Below, piece by piece: positions 36,570 through 48,683 of a DNA stretch of 64,000 nucleotides. A program made the position numbers and the translations under genes. Numbering within the stretch: the stretch's first letter is position 1; the number at the start of each line of letters is the position of its first letter. Origin of the DNA: Monilinia fructicola. Lineage: Eukaryota > Ascomycota > Leotiomycetes > Helotiales > Sclerotiniaceae. The notes below the pieces were generated by a model. The model searched no databases. It saw only the letters and a program-made list of their open reading frames with translations, and was not told the origin of the DNA. Location: NCBI GenBank assembly GCA_008692225.1, contig VICG01000016.1, positions 62,001 through 126,000 on the forward strand, written 5' to 3'.

Positions 36570-39500
36570 ATGTCTTCAAGTGCTGCATATCACCAACCAA
36601 ATCCACCAGATTCTCCTGTGGATGATGCGGACTCCGACCTTGAGCTGGACTTGCAGGAACTGGATCCAATAACTTCTGCCAACTCTAACCTTTTGAATTC
36701 CTCATCACGCAATCAACAAAAATCAAGAGACGAAAGAAGAGGTCCTCATATACCTTTAAGGAATCTGCGTATGGGTGGTCTGCGAAATTTTGGAAGAAAT
36801 AGAGGATATGGTGATTTGGGGAAAAACAGGGATGTCGATACGGATAGTGAGGATCTGCGTGCTTTATTAAATGATGATTTTGGAGGGGATGGTATGGGGA
36901 GGTCATCAAGAGGGAGTTCGAATGCCGCCGATGATGATGTACCTTTATTATCCGGGGAAGGAAGTGAAGGCTCTCGAAGACGACGTCGACAAAGCTCTGA
37001 CAAGGTAAAGAATATATCAACACAGCTACGACTACCAAGCTTCTTATCGGGAAATGACAGTTCGCAGCCATCACCAGAGGAGGGAGACGAACGAGAAGAA
37101 GAACATGATGCAGCTTCATCCAGAACGGTACAAGTCGGTGCCGTACAAACTTCACGATTTCCTCCCAATGCCATCTCGAATGCGAAATATACCCCAATCA
37201 GCTTTTTACCACGAACTCTGTATAACGAATTTTCTTTCTTCTTCAACATGTACTTTTTACTCGTCGCTCTATCGCAAGCGATACCCCCTCTGCGAATTGG
37301 ATATCTTTCAACATATATTGTGCCTTTAGTATTTGTTTTTAGCGATCACCCTCGGAAAGGAGGCTTTTGACGACATTGGAAGACGGCGACGAGATGCAGA
37401 GGCAAATTCGGAAGGTTATACAGTTCTATGTTTCGACCAACCATCAAAGGCGGATGCAGAGAGATATAGTGCAAGGAAGAAGCTAAAGTCTAAAGGGAAA
37501 TCGAGAAAGGGGAAATCTTTACTCCAACCAGACCGCTTATCGGATATACAAGAAGAAGAGGAAAGCGCCGAAAGCCAGGGAAGAGATGCACCAAGCTCTT
37601 TTGTTCGTGAAGTGATTCGAAAGTCCAGGGATTTGAAAGTTGGGGATGTTTTGAAGTTGGGGAAGGATCAGAGGGTTCCAGCGGATGTCGTTATTCTCAA
37701 GAGTACAACCAATGAATCCTCAGCTGCGGTATCACATGAACCTGCAGTGACCACTGCTGCTACGCCATCCGACTCTTTACTGGTGGATCCAATATCTGAT
37801 CATTCAATTGACCAATCTTCAGCTACCGCTGCAGAAGCCCGGGAATCAACATCGCAACTGGGTAATACACCTTCTGCGGATGCTGCCGGTGTAGGTGAAA
37901 CTTTTTATTCGAACAGATCAGCTGGATGGTGAAACAGATTGGAAGTTGAGATTAGGTTCACCTCTGACACAATCTCTCGATCCATCCGAATTTGTACGTC
38001 TTCGTGTTGTAGCTGGAAAGCCTGATAAAAAGGTTAATGAGTTCATTGGTACTGTTAGTCTTTCACCCAAGGGCACTCATGGGTATGATCGGCATATACC
38101 AAAAGAGAGAGAAATCGCGGATGATGATGAGCAGGATGGAGATTCCGCACCCTTAACTATCGATAATACTGCCTGGGCGAATACTGTTCTGGCGTCAAGT
38201 GCTACAACCTTGGCCGTTATCGTATATACTGGGCCTCAAACTCGATCAGCACTTTCTACTTCTCCATCTCGATCAAAAACCGGTCTTCTAGAAAATGAAA
38301 TCAACTCCCTTACCAAAATCCTATGCGCTTTGACTCTCACTCTATCTATTGTTCTTGTGGCACTAGAAGGTTTTGAGCATGTCGAAGGTGTTCAATGGTA
38401 TGTGAAAATCATGAGGTTCTTGGTATTATTTTCTACTATTGTTCCTATAAGTCTGCGTGTCAACCTGGATATGGGAAAGAGTGTGTATTCTTCGTTTATT
38501 CAACGAGATCCAGGCATCGAAGGAGCTGTTGTTCGCACTAGTACGATACCTGAAGAACTTGGTCGAATTGAATATCTACTAAGCGACAAGACTGGAACCC
38601 TCACGCAAAATGAAATGGAAATGAAAAAAATTCATGTTGGAACTGTTTCATATGCAAACGAAGCAATGGATGAAGTTGCTACTTATGTCAAGCAAGGATT
38701 TTCTGTTCCTGCAGATGCAAATCAATCTTCTGTGCTCGTTACACCTTCCTCTGTTGCTTCAACCACTGTCACAGCCACACGGACACGAAGAGAAATTGGC
38801 TCGCGTGTACGTGATGTAGTTCTTGCTCTTGCTCTTTGTCACAACGTAACTCCAACCATCGAAGAAATAAATGGCCAAGAAGTAACATCCTATCAAGCTT
38901 CATCACCTGACGAGATTGCTATTGTCAAGTGGACGGAAGCTGTGGGTTTACGATTGATTCATCGAGATAGAAAAGGCATGCTTCTACAATCGGTAGATAC
39001 TGGTCGTTCCGTCGTTCGTGTTCGTATTCTTGAAGTCTTCCCATTCACATCAGAAGGGAAGCGCATGGGTATTGTTGTTCAATTCCTGGACGGTTCTGGA
39101 ACATCTAGTACTAGCAATCTGGAAGCTGGTGAGATTTGGTTCTACCAAAAAGGAGCTGATACCGTTATGACTTCGATTGTCGCTGCAAATGACTGGCTTG
39201 ATGAAGAAACTGCAAATATGGCCAGAGAAGGTCTTCGTACATTAGTTGTCGGACGAAAGAGAATGTCGGTTCAAAATTACAAGGACTTCTCACAGAGTTA
39301 TAAAGAAGCTTCAGTTTCTATCAATAATCGAGATGCTGGCATGGCCCGTGTGGTTTCACATTTCCTCGAGAAGGATTTAGAATTGTTGGGTGTAACTGGT
39401 GTTGAGGATAAACTCCAAAAAGATGTTAAACCATCTCTGGAGTTGTTACGAAATGCCGGTATCAAGATTTGGATGTTGACAGGTGATAAGGTCGAAACCG

Positions 39501-40672
39501 CTCGCTGTGTTGCTGTCAGTGCCAAATTAGTTGCCAGAGGTCAATACATTCATACCATCGATAAACTCAAACGAAAAGATAACGCTCAAGATCATCTCGA
39601 CTTCCTTCGTGGAAAGACTGATGCATGCTTATTAATCGATGGTGAGAGCTTGGCTTTGCTTTTAACACATTTTCGCACCGAATTTATCTCTTTGGCGGTT
39701 CTTCTTCCAGCTGTTGTTGCATGTCGATGCTCTCCTACTCAAAAGGCTGATGTCGCCAAACTAATTCGAGAATATACCAAAAAGAGAGTTTGCTGTATCG
39801 GAGATGGAGGTAATGATGTTTCTATGATCCAAGCTGCAGATGTGGGTGTAGGCATTGTTGGAAAAGAAGGTAGACAAGCCAGTCTTGCCGCTGACTTTTC
39901 TATCGAACAATTCTGTCATCTCACCAAACTACTTGTCTGGCATGGTCGAAATAGTTACAAAAGAAGTGCCAAGCTTGCCCAATTCGTCATTCATAGAGGT
40001 CTCATCATTAGTGTTTGTCAAACAATGTATAGCATCGCCATTAAATTCGAACCAGAGGGCTTATACAAAGATTGGCTACTCGTCGGTTACGCCACCGTTT
40101 ATACCATGGCCCCTGTCTTCTCCTTGGTCCTCGATAAAGACGTAGATGAAAATCTCGCAAATCTCTATCCAGAACTTTACAAAGAACTTACATCCGGCTC
40201 CTCACTATCGTATCGCACTTTCTTCGTATGGGTCTTTGTATCAATTTATCAAGGTGGAATGATCCAAGGTCTCTCGCAAATACTAACGGAAGTCGATGGA
40301 CCTAGAATGGTAGCAGTCAGTTTTACTGTTTTGGTGCTTAATGAACTGACAATGGTGGCATTTGAAATCACAACCTGGCATCCGGTTATGATTGTAAGTC
40401 TGATTGGTACGCTGCTTTTGTACTTGGGCAGCATTCCTTTCCTGGGAGGATACTTTGATCTCGGATTTATTCTTACTTGGTGAGATATCCTTTCTTGCCA
40501 AGACCCACTTTTGATAGTTTGGCACTAGACCAAACCAATGCTAATAATTCTTAGGGGCTTTGTTTGGAGAGTCGCAGCCATTTCGGCGATCTCACTGATA
40601 CCACCGTATGCTGGGAAATTGATTCGAAGGGCCATTAAACCACCTAGTTATAGAAAGGTTCAGGGGATTTAA
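36570..40672 (+). CDS. NEO1: P4-type ATPase (NEO1 class phospholipid flippase), two frame slips
   Basis: Aminophospholipid-translocating ATPase of Golgi/endosome membranes, closest in motif content to Neo1 / human ATP9. Exons are 36570-40479 and 40555-40672, giving 1341 residues after removing one T from each of two T runs (37336-37340 and 37902-37906). The N-terminal 180 residues are acidic and disordered. Membrane segments follow at NEFSFFFNMYFLLVALSQ and YIVPLVFV. The actuator region has DLKVGDVLKL and RTDQLDGETDWKLR, and PISLRVNLDMGK is the NEO1/ATP9-type M4 variant. The phosphorylation motif DKTGTLTQNEM starts at codon 38585. Later motifs are SYQASSPDEIAIVKW, WMLTGDK and CCIGDGGNDVSMIQAADVGVGI, followed by C-terminal membrane helices. 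The last exon encodes KLIRRAIKPPSYRKVQGI. Yeast NEO1 is essential, which argues that both slips are sequencing errors. It is head to head with SEC16. Confidence 0.94.
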
Positions 40673-43600
40673 TTTCGTGCAAGGGTGCTATAGAATTTAC
40701 GTATGGAATGTGTTGGCGTGTTCTTGAGTGAGGTAAAGATTAGTTTGATCGTACATGCATAGCAATGGCGTCCTGGGATTAGGTACTAAGGGTAGTCGGA
40801 TGAAACTCAATATTATCAATGTCCCCCAAATCCAAACCAACCAAAGGAAGCAAATTACAATCGCAAACCTCGATCCTACAAAGTGCAAAGTGAAGGTTGA
40901 GTATAGATTTAGTACATCCGCATATATATCATAGACATACGTCAAGTGACACGAGTCTACTGCATTCCAAATGAAGCAATTTTGTACATCGGAACGAGCT
41001 GGTGGTTTTTGAATGCTCTGGTTGGTCTAGTCCAAACCTTAGAGTCTGGATATGTTTATCTTTACACCTCGAACTTCCATGCTATGATAATTCCCACCCT
41101 TATTTATGATGTGCGACATGATACATGAGATTCAGTACATTGTCGGTTGATTAATGGAAGGGTTGGTATAGCTGTGGGTGCTTGGGTATGTCGATTGGTT
41201 GCTTGGTCTATTTGTTTGGTTTGGGGAATTTTTTTTCGATGGATCTCTTTTTGGTGCTTGGGGTTGAGGTTTTGGGCTTAGAGCTTGGAGCGTAGATTTA
41301 CATTATAGAGTGTAGAGTATATATAGATATAGAGGGTATAAGCGTCTTTAATGAGGAAATGAAGGGGGAATGGAGAAAGAGACGGAGCGGTGATTCCTCG
41401 GTTGTGATTGGAAGATTAGGCGAGTGTGGGGTAGGTTGATCATGTGGTTCGGTTGGGCTCGGTTAGGATGGGTTTGAGGGGTGGAAGGTTGTGATGGTAT
41501 GTATGTATTGAGGAGGGTGTTGGAGGGCTGGATTTGGGATGGGTTGAGGTTGATTTGACGTGATGCGATATTTTGGGGTTTAGATTCTTGTGGTGGTGGC
41601 TGGTGGGTTAGGTGAGGTAGGAAGAGGTGGGGATAGTGTTTTCGTAGTAAGGAATTGATTGGACTGAATTGAATTGGTGGGTATTTATGTTTTTGGGTTG
41701 GCATCTAATCCGTATTGCGCCTATTGTCTTGTTGTGGGTATACGGGGGGAATTGCGGGGGGTTGCGGTGGGTTGGTTGATAATTCGGGTGGTATTCTTTT
41801 TGGGCCTTGTATCGATGGAGTAGAGGTTGGGTATGGAATGAGGTTGGAATATTCACGGGAGTTCGGGATGGGGAGTGGAAAGTGGAAAGTGGAGAGTGCA
41901 GAAGACGGGTTTATGTTGTTGTAGCAATGAAGAGAGGGGAAGGATGAGGGTAATTTGATTTGTTAATTGGGCATGTTGAAGGCTTTCAATTTAATATGGG
42001 AGGTTTGGTGGTTTTGGTGGAGGTTGTGATTCATTGTGGGTGTTAATTAGATCGATGATTTTGTTTTCAATGATTCTGTTGAATTGGTGTATTGAGTGGA
42101 GAGTCAGGATTTTATTGTTTCGAAGGTTGTGTCAGTAATACATGATATCTGTTTACGTGGTATTGTTGCTTTTTATTAATTCTAAGTGCGGCTCTGACTT
42201 GTTATTGTATCTGTTGATGATTGACAGATATTGGAGGAAGTGTATGAGATGGATATCAACAGCTTTTGGGATGGATGAGTTTATAGGTGTGGCTGGAAGG
42301 TGAAGGGAACGAGTAAATTATATCGTATTTGTTGTGGCTATTATTTTCATTTGTATTGTATTCATTTTAGTCGTTTTTGTCAATCTCAGGATTTTCGAGA
42401 AATGGGAAAGATGACTATCATTTGTAAAGCAGCAAGAGTGCCAAAGCTAGGAGGTAATGACGAGTACATCGTTAGCAACGAAGTTTCATGAATAATTTAC
42501 CAGGACAAAGACATTATAAGGCACATCTCAGACATGAATTGTCAGATGGCTATCAATCCATCACTAATTAAAGCAGTATACGTCTTTAATACAATTTGTT
42601 TACTTGACAGATGTAGATTTTTGATATGAAATAGTGGCTCCTGTGCTACGACTTAAAACTAGTCGCATAATTGACTTGTTCAACATATCATATACCATCA
42701 GTAATATACGTAAATCATGGAATTGAAATGACACAATCAAATATTTTATGAGTCTTAGGCAATAATAAATCTAGTCTAATAAAAATAAGGTTGAATAATA
42801 CCAGGAAGGGGTGGAAGAAGACACGCCGGACGAAACTAATGAGTTCCCAGTCAGAGTGATCGATCTGTCAATTGATTCAAACCCTTGACTAATAGTAAAT
42901 AGTTTAACTTAGTTGAAGATTTTGCGAGGATCGTGTCACAACGTCCGCGATGGCAGCCGCGCTGGAGGCGTCCCCTTCCTTAATTGAAAAAACAATAGGA
43001 ACTAAGAATTCTGATATACAAAGGAACACTGGCTCTCTCCGACTGGGAACCAGTCGGCTGTATCTAAGAGTGCCGATTATTAGCAGTGAGGCTATCATAG
43101 GCAAAATTTCAATCTAACCAAATCATCGACGTATTTCGTGATCCTTAGTGCACCCGAAAGGGGAACTAGTCGATTTCTATATGGATGGGAAAAATTATGT
43201 ATATATCTCCATCTTCTGCCGTGCAATCTGATTTCATTTTCTCTTCGATTTATTATTGACAGATCATTGTAAATCTTAGGATTTTTGTACCGAGTCACTC
43301 TTGAAATATTCTATTCTTGATTCTCGTTAATATGCACGCTCCATAATCTCCTCTTTCCTTTCACCGAAAACTTTTATAATTTTCATTTCACACTGGAAAT
43401 ATTTCATTCTGGAGACACACATCATAACCTTTTTGTTTATCTAGAAAGCCAATTATAATCTCGACTTCATTACTGCTTACCTTTGTCTCCCCTACAACTA
43501 GGTTCGTGATATACCCTTGTCGCTCTTGCTGCTGTCAATAGACTGCGATTTCTTCCCCTTTCTCGCTTGCGCCTTCTGCTTTGTTGTTTGTGCCCACATC

Positions 43601-43888
43601 TCAACCTGTCTATTCATTGCCGATTCTTGTCATCATCACCTCACATCATATATTGTTTTTGTTTCATCTAACTGTATTGATGTATTTAAATATGATTCAG
43701 TTCTCAACGCTCGTTGCAACCTTCAAACCACCTCACACGTTCAACCTTCACTTAAAACATGCGCTATAGCATGCAAATCATGGTCTACCAATATAATCTT
43801 TCACGATATTAGTACGATGATTTGTCTGCCAACCCAAATTTCTCTACGTGCAATAGCTAACTGTCCTACTCCCCTAGGACTCTTCAAG
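40673..43888. other. Gene-poor intergenic region with a G/T-skewed segment
   Basis: No supported gene. From about 41150 to 42300 the plus strand is strikingly rich in G and T and poor in C, so long minus-strand frames (41348-41704, 41608-41856) appear with Pro/Asn/His/Gln-rich low-complexity translations. I regard these as composition artefacts. The last 350 bp (43540-43888) are pyrimidine-rich, as expected for a promoter and leader of the following small gene. Confidence 0.45.
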
Positions 43889-44290
43889 ATGGACTTGAAC
43901 TTGATACTGACTACGGATCGGGATCCTGTACCAAGGAGAGTTCCTGTGAGCTCGATGCTCACTACGGACTTGGCCCCGGTGCTAAACGGAGTGAACATGG
44001 GCTCAGTTCTTCCCACCAACCCTGAATGCAAGAGAATGGATGTGGACTCGATGCTCACTACAGAACTTGATCCCGTCGGCTCTGTACACACCGTGTCCAC
44101 ACTCCATAACACCCTCCCCTCCCTCAGCCAGGTACTTTATATTCCGATTCCCGCTCCTGTCCCTGCCCATTTGATGGATTCCTTCAACGCAGCGATCGAC
44201 GAAGCTCTTCGCACACACGATCGCAAAGCCCGTCGTCGCTCAGCTATAGAGCACTTCATGAAGAGCGCCACAACCCCTGTTACCCCCTAA
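43889..44290 (+). CDS. Small hypothetical protein, 133 aa, with internal LTT-(D/E)-x-x-PV repeats
   Basis: I do not recognise it. From ATG 43889 the protein starts MDLNLILTTDRDPVPRR and contains three imperfect copies of a block reading LILTTDRDPV, SMLTTDLAPV and SMLTTELDPV. A Pro-rich stretch follows (YIPIPAPVPAHLMDSF), then a basic helix-like C-terminus (RTHDRKARRRSAIEHFMKS). The open frame extends upstream without a stop to 43517. That part is hydrophobic/Cys-rich and looks like a translated pyrimidine-rich leader, so I prefer the shorter start. The DNA of the repeats is also similar (ctcgatgctcactac twice), showing recent internal duplication. No membrane segment is evident in the shorter form. 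Confidence 0.4.
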   Translation: MDLNLILTTDRDPVPRRVPVSSMLTTDLAPVLNGVNMGSVLPTNPECKRMDVDSMLTTELDPVGSVHTVSTLHNTLPSLSQVLYIPIPAPVPAHLMDSFNAAIDEALRTHDRKARRRSAIEHFMKSATTPVTP

Positions 44291-46329
44291 ATCTAGTCCG
44301 GGCTAGCATGCGGCATCTTCATGGTTGCTCCATTGTGAACGGATACAAATGATATGGCAGGGGCTCAAACCATTCATAGTATGAGTGGTGGACATCTTTG
44401 AGCGTCGGATGAATTGGTTTTTGGTTTGAGTGGATTCTGGGTAGCCTAGGGTTGGATGGGTTAGGCGTTGGATGGGTTAGGCGTTGGATGGGTTAGATAT
44501 TCGATGGGTTAAGAGTTCGAAGGATTAAGCGTTGAGTGGGTTAAGCGTTGGATGGGTTAGGCGTTCGATGGGTTAGGCGTTGGATGAATTGGTTTTTGGT
44601 TTGATTGGATACTTTGTGGCTGGATGAGTTAGGGCGACGAAGACACTCGTCAGAGATATAAGAAGTAATCAATACTGGTCTCACTCACTAAAACTTCCGG
44701 ATCCCAACCACTAAAATATGAGTCGTTCTGGCGTGCTTTCTTATACCTAAACAAAATGATATCTAAACTCCTATGGGTACATGCACTTATCGGCAAGTAG
44801 ATATGTCAAATGTAGATGCGAAATGAGCATTAGATGAATAGTTTCCATTTATCTTCCATGATTGAGATGATTTAATGTATGGTATGCTGTGTATTAACCT
44901 AGCTCTTGTAGAATGCCATGATATGATTAATAAGAGTCAACAGTTGACCCATTGCCCTATATATTTCAGTGCGCTAATCACAAATTTCACTTATAAAAGA
45001 AACTGAGTACATGATTTTTTTTGTGTAGTAGTAGAGATTCAATAATGTAAATTAGACACGGGGATCATTTTCACTGCAACTAGAGGACAACATAGGACGA
45101 GTTTCAAGATACGCATATTAAGGTTCTGAGGTTGGCTTCGGGGAAAGCTCTATGAAGAAATGGAAGAACCGTGAGAAGGGAGATGGTATTAAAGGATCAT
45201 ATCCGTATGGTGGAAATGAAGTGTGGTATTGAAAATAAATATTGCTGCAAGGTGAGTAGATCCCATGTGGATTGTGTGGATCATAGTGAATTCATCCTCA
45301 CTCTTACTGTATCATACGAAGGGCCGGCCTTTGTGAAATGATTTTGTTTAGATGAGAGTATGGATGAGGAGAAGATACAAGATCATTGTGATAGATGAAT
45401 GGAACTAGATATGAGGCTGAGGAATTAGACGGGTGCATAGCTGTGCAAAGAGATGAGGGGCTACTGGTGTTGTTGCATGTAGCGGAATTCTGGACGGACT
45501 ATTTATATTGATCTATTTGTAGCATCATTGCAAACCTGGAGATCAGAGTTCTAATGTTAGGCAGGATAGAACAGCTGTGATGTTTGATCTGTGAATATGA
45601 TGGATCTTTGTTATGAAGTAAGGATAATGAGTATAATCTTTAGCTAGCTACACATCATAAAACCGTGGGCTTTTGATTAGGCTTTGGAGTGCTCAGTTGC
45701 TCCAACACTAGAGGATGAGTAGTGAGCTTGCAGGGTGCTTATAGGTCCAAAGCCCTAAGACGTACTGAATGAATAGCCTAATAGTAAAATTGAATATCTC
45801 ATTTAGTGTTGATCATGCACTGTAGTTTCCAGGTTTTCCAAGTTTACAGTGATCCAATCCTATATTTCCAAGGTTACCGTAACTGGCTGTATGTAGATTA
45901 TGCAGATAACGTGACCTAGAACTAAGGTCAACCTTAACCTTACCACTCGCCTGCTTCATATCAATGTATTTACATCTTTTCTACACTTTTACCCTGAATA
46001 TCTCAGGAAGTATTTTATTTCATCTCAATTAGATTTGGATTCCGTATTTTTGAATGTTTCTCTTCTTTATTTACTTACTTAATACCTGGCCAGCTTAGTT
46101 GATTGTCTTGAGCTCTCACAACGTCTCCCAAGGTTATGCTTCGATCGCGGCAACCCTTTGGCATTTGAATGGCAACATACTACACGCACAAACAACCTTT
46201 GGTCCAAAGTACATAATCAATCATGGTGAGACCAAAGGAAGATCACAGAACGTAAAGAAAAAAGCAAACGCCACAGTTGAAAGAAAGTACACAGGACTAA
46301 CACACTCGATTTAGTTATCTACATCGAAT
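44291..46329. other. Intergenic region with minisatellite; possible upstream exon near its end
   Basis: Apart from the 16-bp minisatellite at 44451-44594, nothing coding is clear. The open frame at about 46099-46224 could be an upstream exon of the next gene: GTGAGA follows it, and GACTAAC plus a TTTAG acceptor precede 46312. However, the reading frames do not join without another one-base slip. An inverted TAAGGTTA octamer is at 45935-45942. Confidence 0.4.
44451..44594. repeat. 16-bp minisatellite, about nine copies, with duplicated flanks
   Basis: Nine consecutive 16-bp units close to GTTGGATGGGTTAGGC; four are exact and the rest differ by one to six bases (GTTCGATGGGTTAGGC, GTTGAGTGGGTTAAGC and similar). 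The sequence ggatgaattggtttttggtttga occurs on both sides of the array (about 44408-44430 and 44582-44604), so the array lies between direct repeats of about 23 bp. Confidence 0.9.
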
Positions 46330-47974
46330 CGCATGTTCAAATCTACCTCTCGTTCCACGAAAATCTTGGGAATGCTATGTTGCGATTCTGCAACCAGGAA
46401 TCCCTTTGGAGAAATGCGAACATGCTGATTTCTTGTGGATGAAGGTTAAGGGGGTATGTGATATATCTTATATGCCTTTTGTTTATTCGTCATTCGTCTA
46501 CCTGCGTGCTAATCAGTGCTTTACCAGGCGGCCACAATCGAGAAAATCCTCACCATACATCTGAAAAGGACAGGTCGAAATTCTGTGCTCATGGATGGAG
46601 GGATAGGCCTGACAATTGATACTCAAATCAAGAATATAGATTGTCTGGGGCTGGGAGTTTATGCGTTCTGGGAGATTGTGAAGGTGGAGAGATGGTGGGA
46701 GTATACAGTCCAGCCAATGGGCATGGACATGGGTATGGGTATGGATGAGCCATTGCGGTGGATGGAAGAACGAAAACATAATTTGTGGGATTACAAGTCT
46801 TCGCCGACCAGAGTACCCGGGAAATCGGAGTTGATGCGAGATGAAACACGTGAGGGGAAACTTCAGGAGAAACGACCTTTGAAAAGGGATTCGCTTGAGA
46901 AGGATAGGAGCGAGGTTGCCAAACGAAGGAAGAGACAATTGGAGGACGAAATCAACGAAATAGACGAAATCGCCGAAAGGAGGAAAAGGGAGTTGGACAA
47001 GAAACTGGAAATTATGAGGTTAAAGAACCAAAACCCCCCACCTGTTCACGCCCTAGCTAAACTTGTTGAAAGTACTAACCTAAAGTTGCGACAACACGAC
47101 AATTTTGTGAAGAAGCAGCGAAGGAATTTGTCAAACAACGAGAAACGAATAGGTCAAGGGGAGTATAAAGAAATGCTGCAGAGATTTGAAATTTCCTGGG
47201 AGCGACAACGACAAGATATCATCAATAGTGATCCACAGTTTTAGAAGCTCTAATTTGGCCCAGGAAAATTTACATGAGATGTATCAAGCTCAGAAAGATG
47301 AGAGGTTGAGGCTTCAAAAGTACGAGGAAGAACGGAGTCTTTGCCTTGAAGCCATTCAGGAGCAGCTTGATATCGCGAAACGTCAATACCCAGAGTCTTC
47401 TTTTACTATCCGCTCTGACTCTGCTGGTCTACGCCCTAACTCTGATATCGTGCATTTGAATTGTGGCTTTTGTTCTGACGTTGATATTTATATCGATCAA
47501 TCAAGTTCCTTCCAAGTAGTCGAACGAGTGCAGGTCCATCAAACTTCGATTGATCATATTGACCGATATCTTGCGGCCACGGAAAAGAAACTGGCTAAAC
47601 AATCAGAAGGCAAGAATCAAAGAAAGAAAATTTTTACCAGCGACGATCGACGCCGTGTTCTACATTTTGCGGTTTTGCAACTATAGCTAACTCATGCTTA
47701 GACGAAATATGATAAGAAAGTGGCGCAATTGGTTTTAGCAGCTTTTTGCCAGTGATATCCAGGCACTTATCTTTCAATACTGAATGAGAGTGGGATTCAG
47801 ATATACTGCATCGACTATCCTCCACATACAACATACAATTTAGATGCTAGACTTGCAAGGGCGGAGTTCGAGGGGAACTGGAAGGCTTCGAAACAGCAAG
47901 TTCGGTCTGCTGAGCATGTTTTCAGGGTCAATGACAGGAGGGCGAATACCGAGAAAGTTAGGTTGGTAGGGTGA
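46330..47974 (+). CDS. Unrecognised coiled-coil protein, several exons, one frame slip, ends uncertain
   Basis: I do not recognise the family. A well-supported junction joins an exon ending at 46453 (KSWECYVAILQPGIPLEKC, then HADFLWMKVKG) to an exon from 46528 (AATIEKILTIHLKRTGRNSV). The intron between has a GTATGT donor, a GCTAATC branch-like site and a CCAG acceptor. The exon continues through WWEYTVQPMG into a long charged region (EVAKRRKRQLEDEINEIDEI, KRELDKKLEIMRLKNQ) predicted by eye as coiled coil. At the T run 47239-47242 one extra T breaks the frame. In the next frame the coiled coil resumes (NLAQENLHEMYQAQKDERLR) to about 47686. A further exon-like stretch, about 47815-47974 (NLDARLARAEFEGNWKASKQ), ends in TGA. 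The true start, the 3' intron and the stop are unresolved, so the span is approximate. Confidence 0.55.
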
Positions 47975-48683
47975 ATGGCTAAGATATCAATCATAATTTC
48001 ACAAGACGAATTCGTCTTATGCTAGAGATTAGATTTTAATAGAGTAGACTATGTGCGGAGACTATCAGATCGTGAAATGTATTTCAGTGCTGAATGTCCC
48101 GACGTTTACTTTGGTGATTATCACGTCCCGTCATTCATATTTTGACATACCTAGTCATTAAGAATAATGAAGATGAAACGAAGTCTTACAATATTTGATA
48201 TCATATAGAAAATTTTCTTGGGCTAGGATTATCCTCTTTTGATAGTGAGCGTGTCTGATAGGTTTGTGGCAGTGATTGTTGATCTCGTTTGCTGGGTGGT
48301 GAATGTGTCTTCTCTTGGGAATGGAGGGGATTACTATTGGAGATCTCTTGGGATTCAATTTAGGGATTTGAGACGGGAAGAGAATGATGGGGATGGGATG
48401 GAGAAGGAGGGTTGAAATGGGGACGATTTTGCAGTGTTTGCAGTGTTTGTGATGTTTATGGTGAAGGGTTAATACCTAGTACGTTAGAGTTGGTTTATTA
48501 TATGTGGAATCATTTTGCTGTATAGATGAATTACTGTTTCCTGAGATTGGATAACGAAGCGCGGGAGAAAATGTTGATTGGTTGTTCTCACAGCAAAGAC
48601 CATAATATTTCCCTTCGAATTCTACCATGATTCCAGTATTTTCCCACAATCTTTAGTTGATAAAGATGAGTCCCTTTCGCGCC
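47975..48683. other. Convergent intergenic region
   Basis: Between the coiled-coil gene (+) and the oxidase gene (-). No coding signal. It marks the boundary between housekeeping-like genes and the polyketide locus. Confidence 0.5.

Noticed and set aside
37336..37906. Programmed ribosomal frameshifting as explanation for the NEO1 and other slips
   Set aside because: The slips have no common heptamer or downstream structure, occur in many unrelated genes in both directions, and share only a homopolymer context; sequencing error is simpler.
41348..41856. Pro/Asn/His-rich minus-strand frames
   Set aside because: Explained by the G/T skew of the plus strand, which removes stop codons on the minus strand.
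44451..44594. Regular repeats that might suggest a CRISPR-like array
   Set aside because: Units are directly adjacent with no unique spacers, and the genome is fungal; this is a minisatellite.
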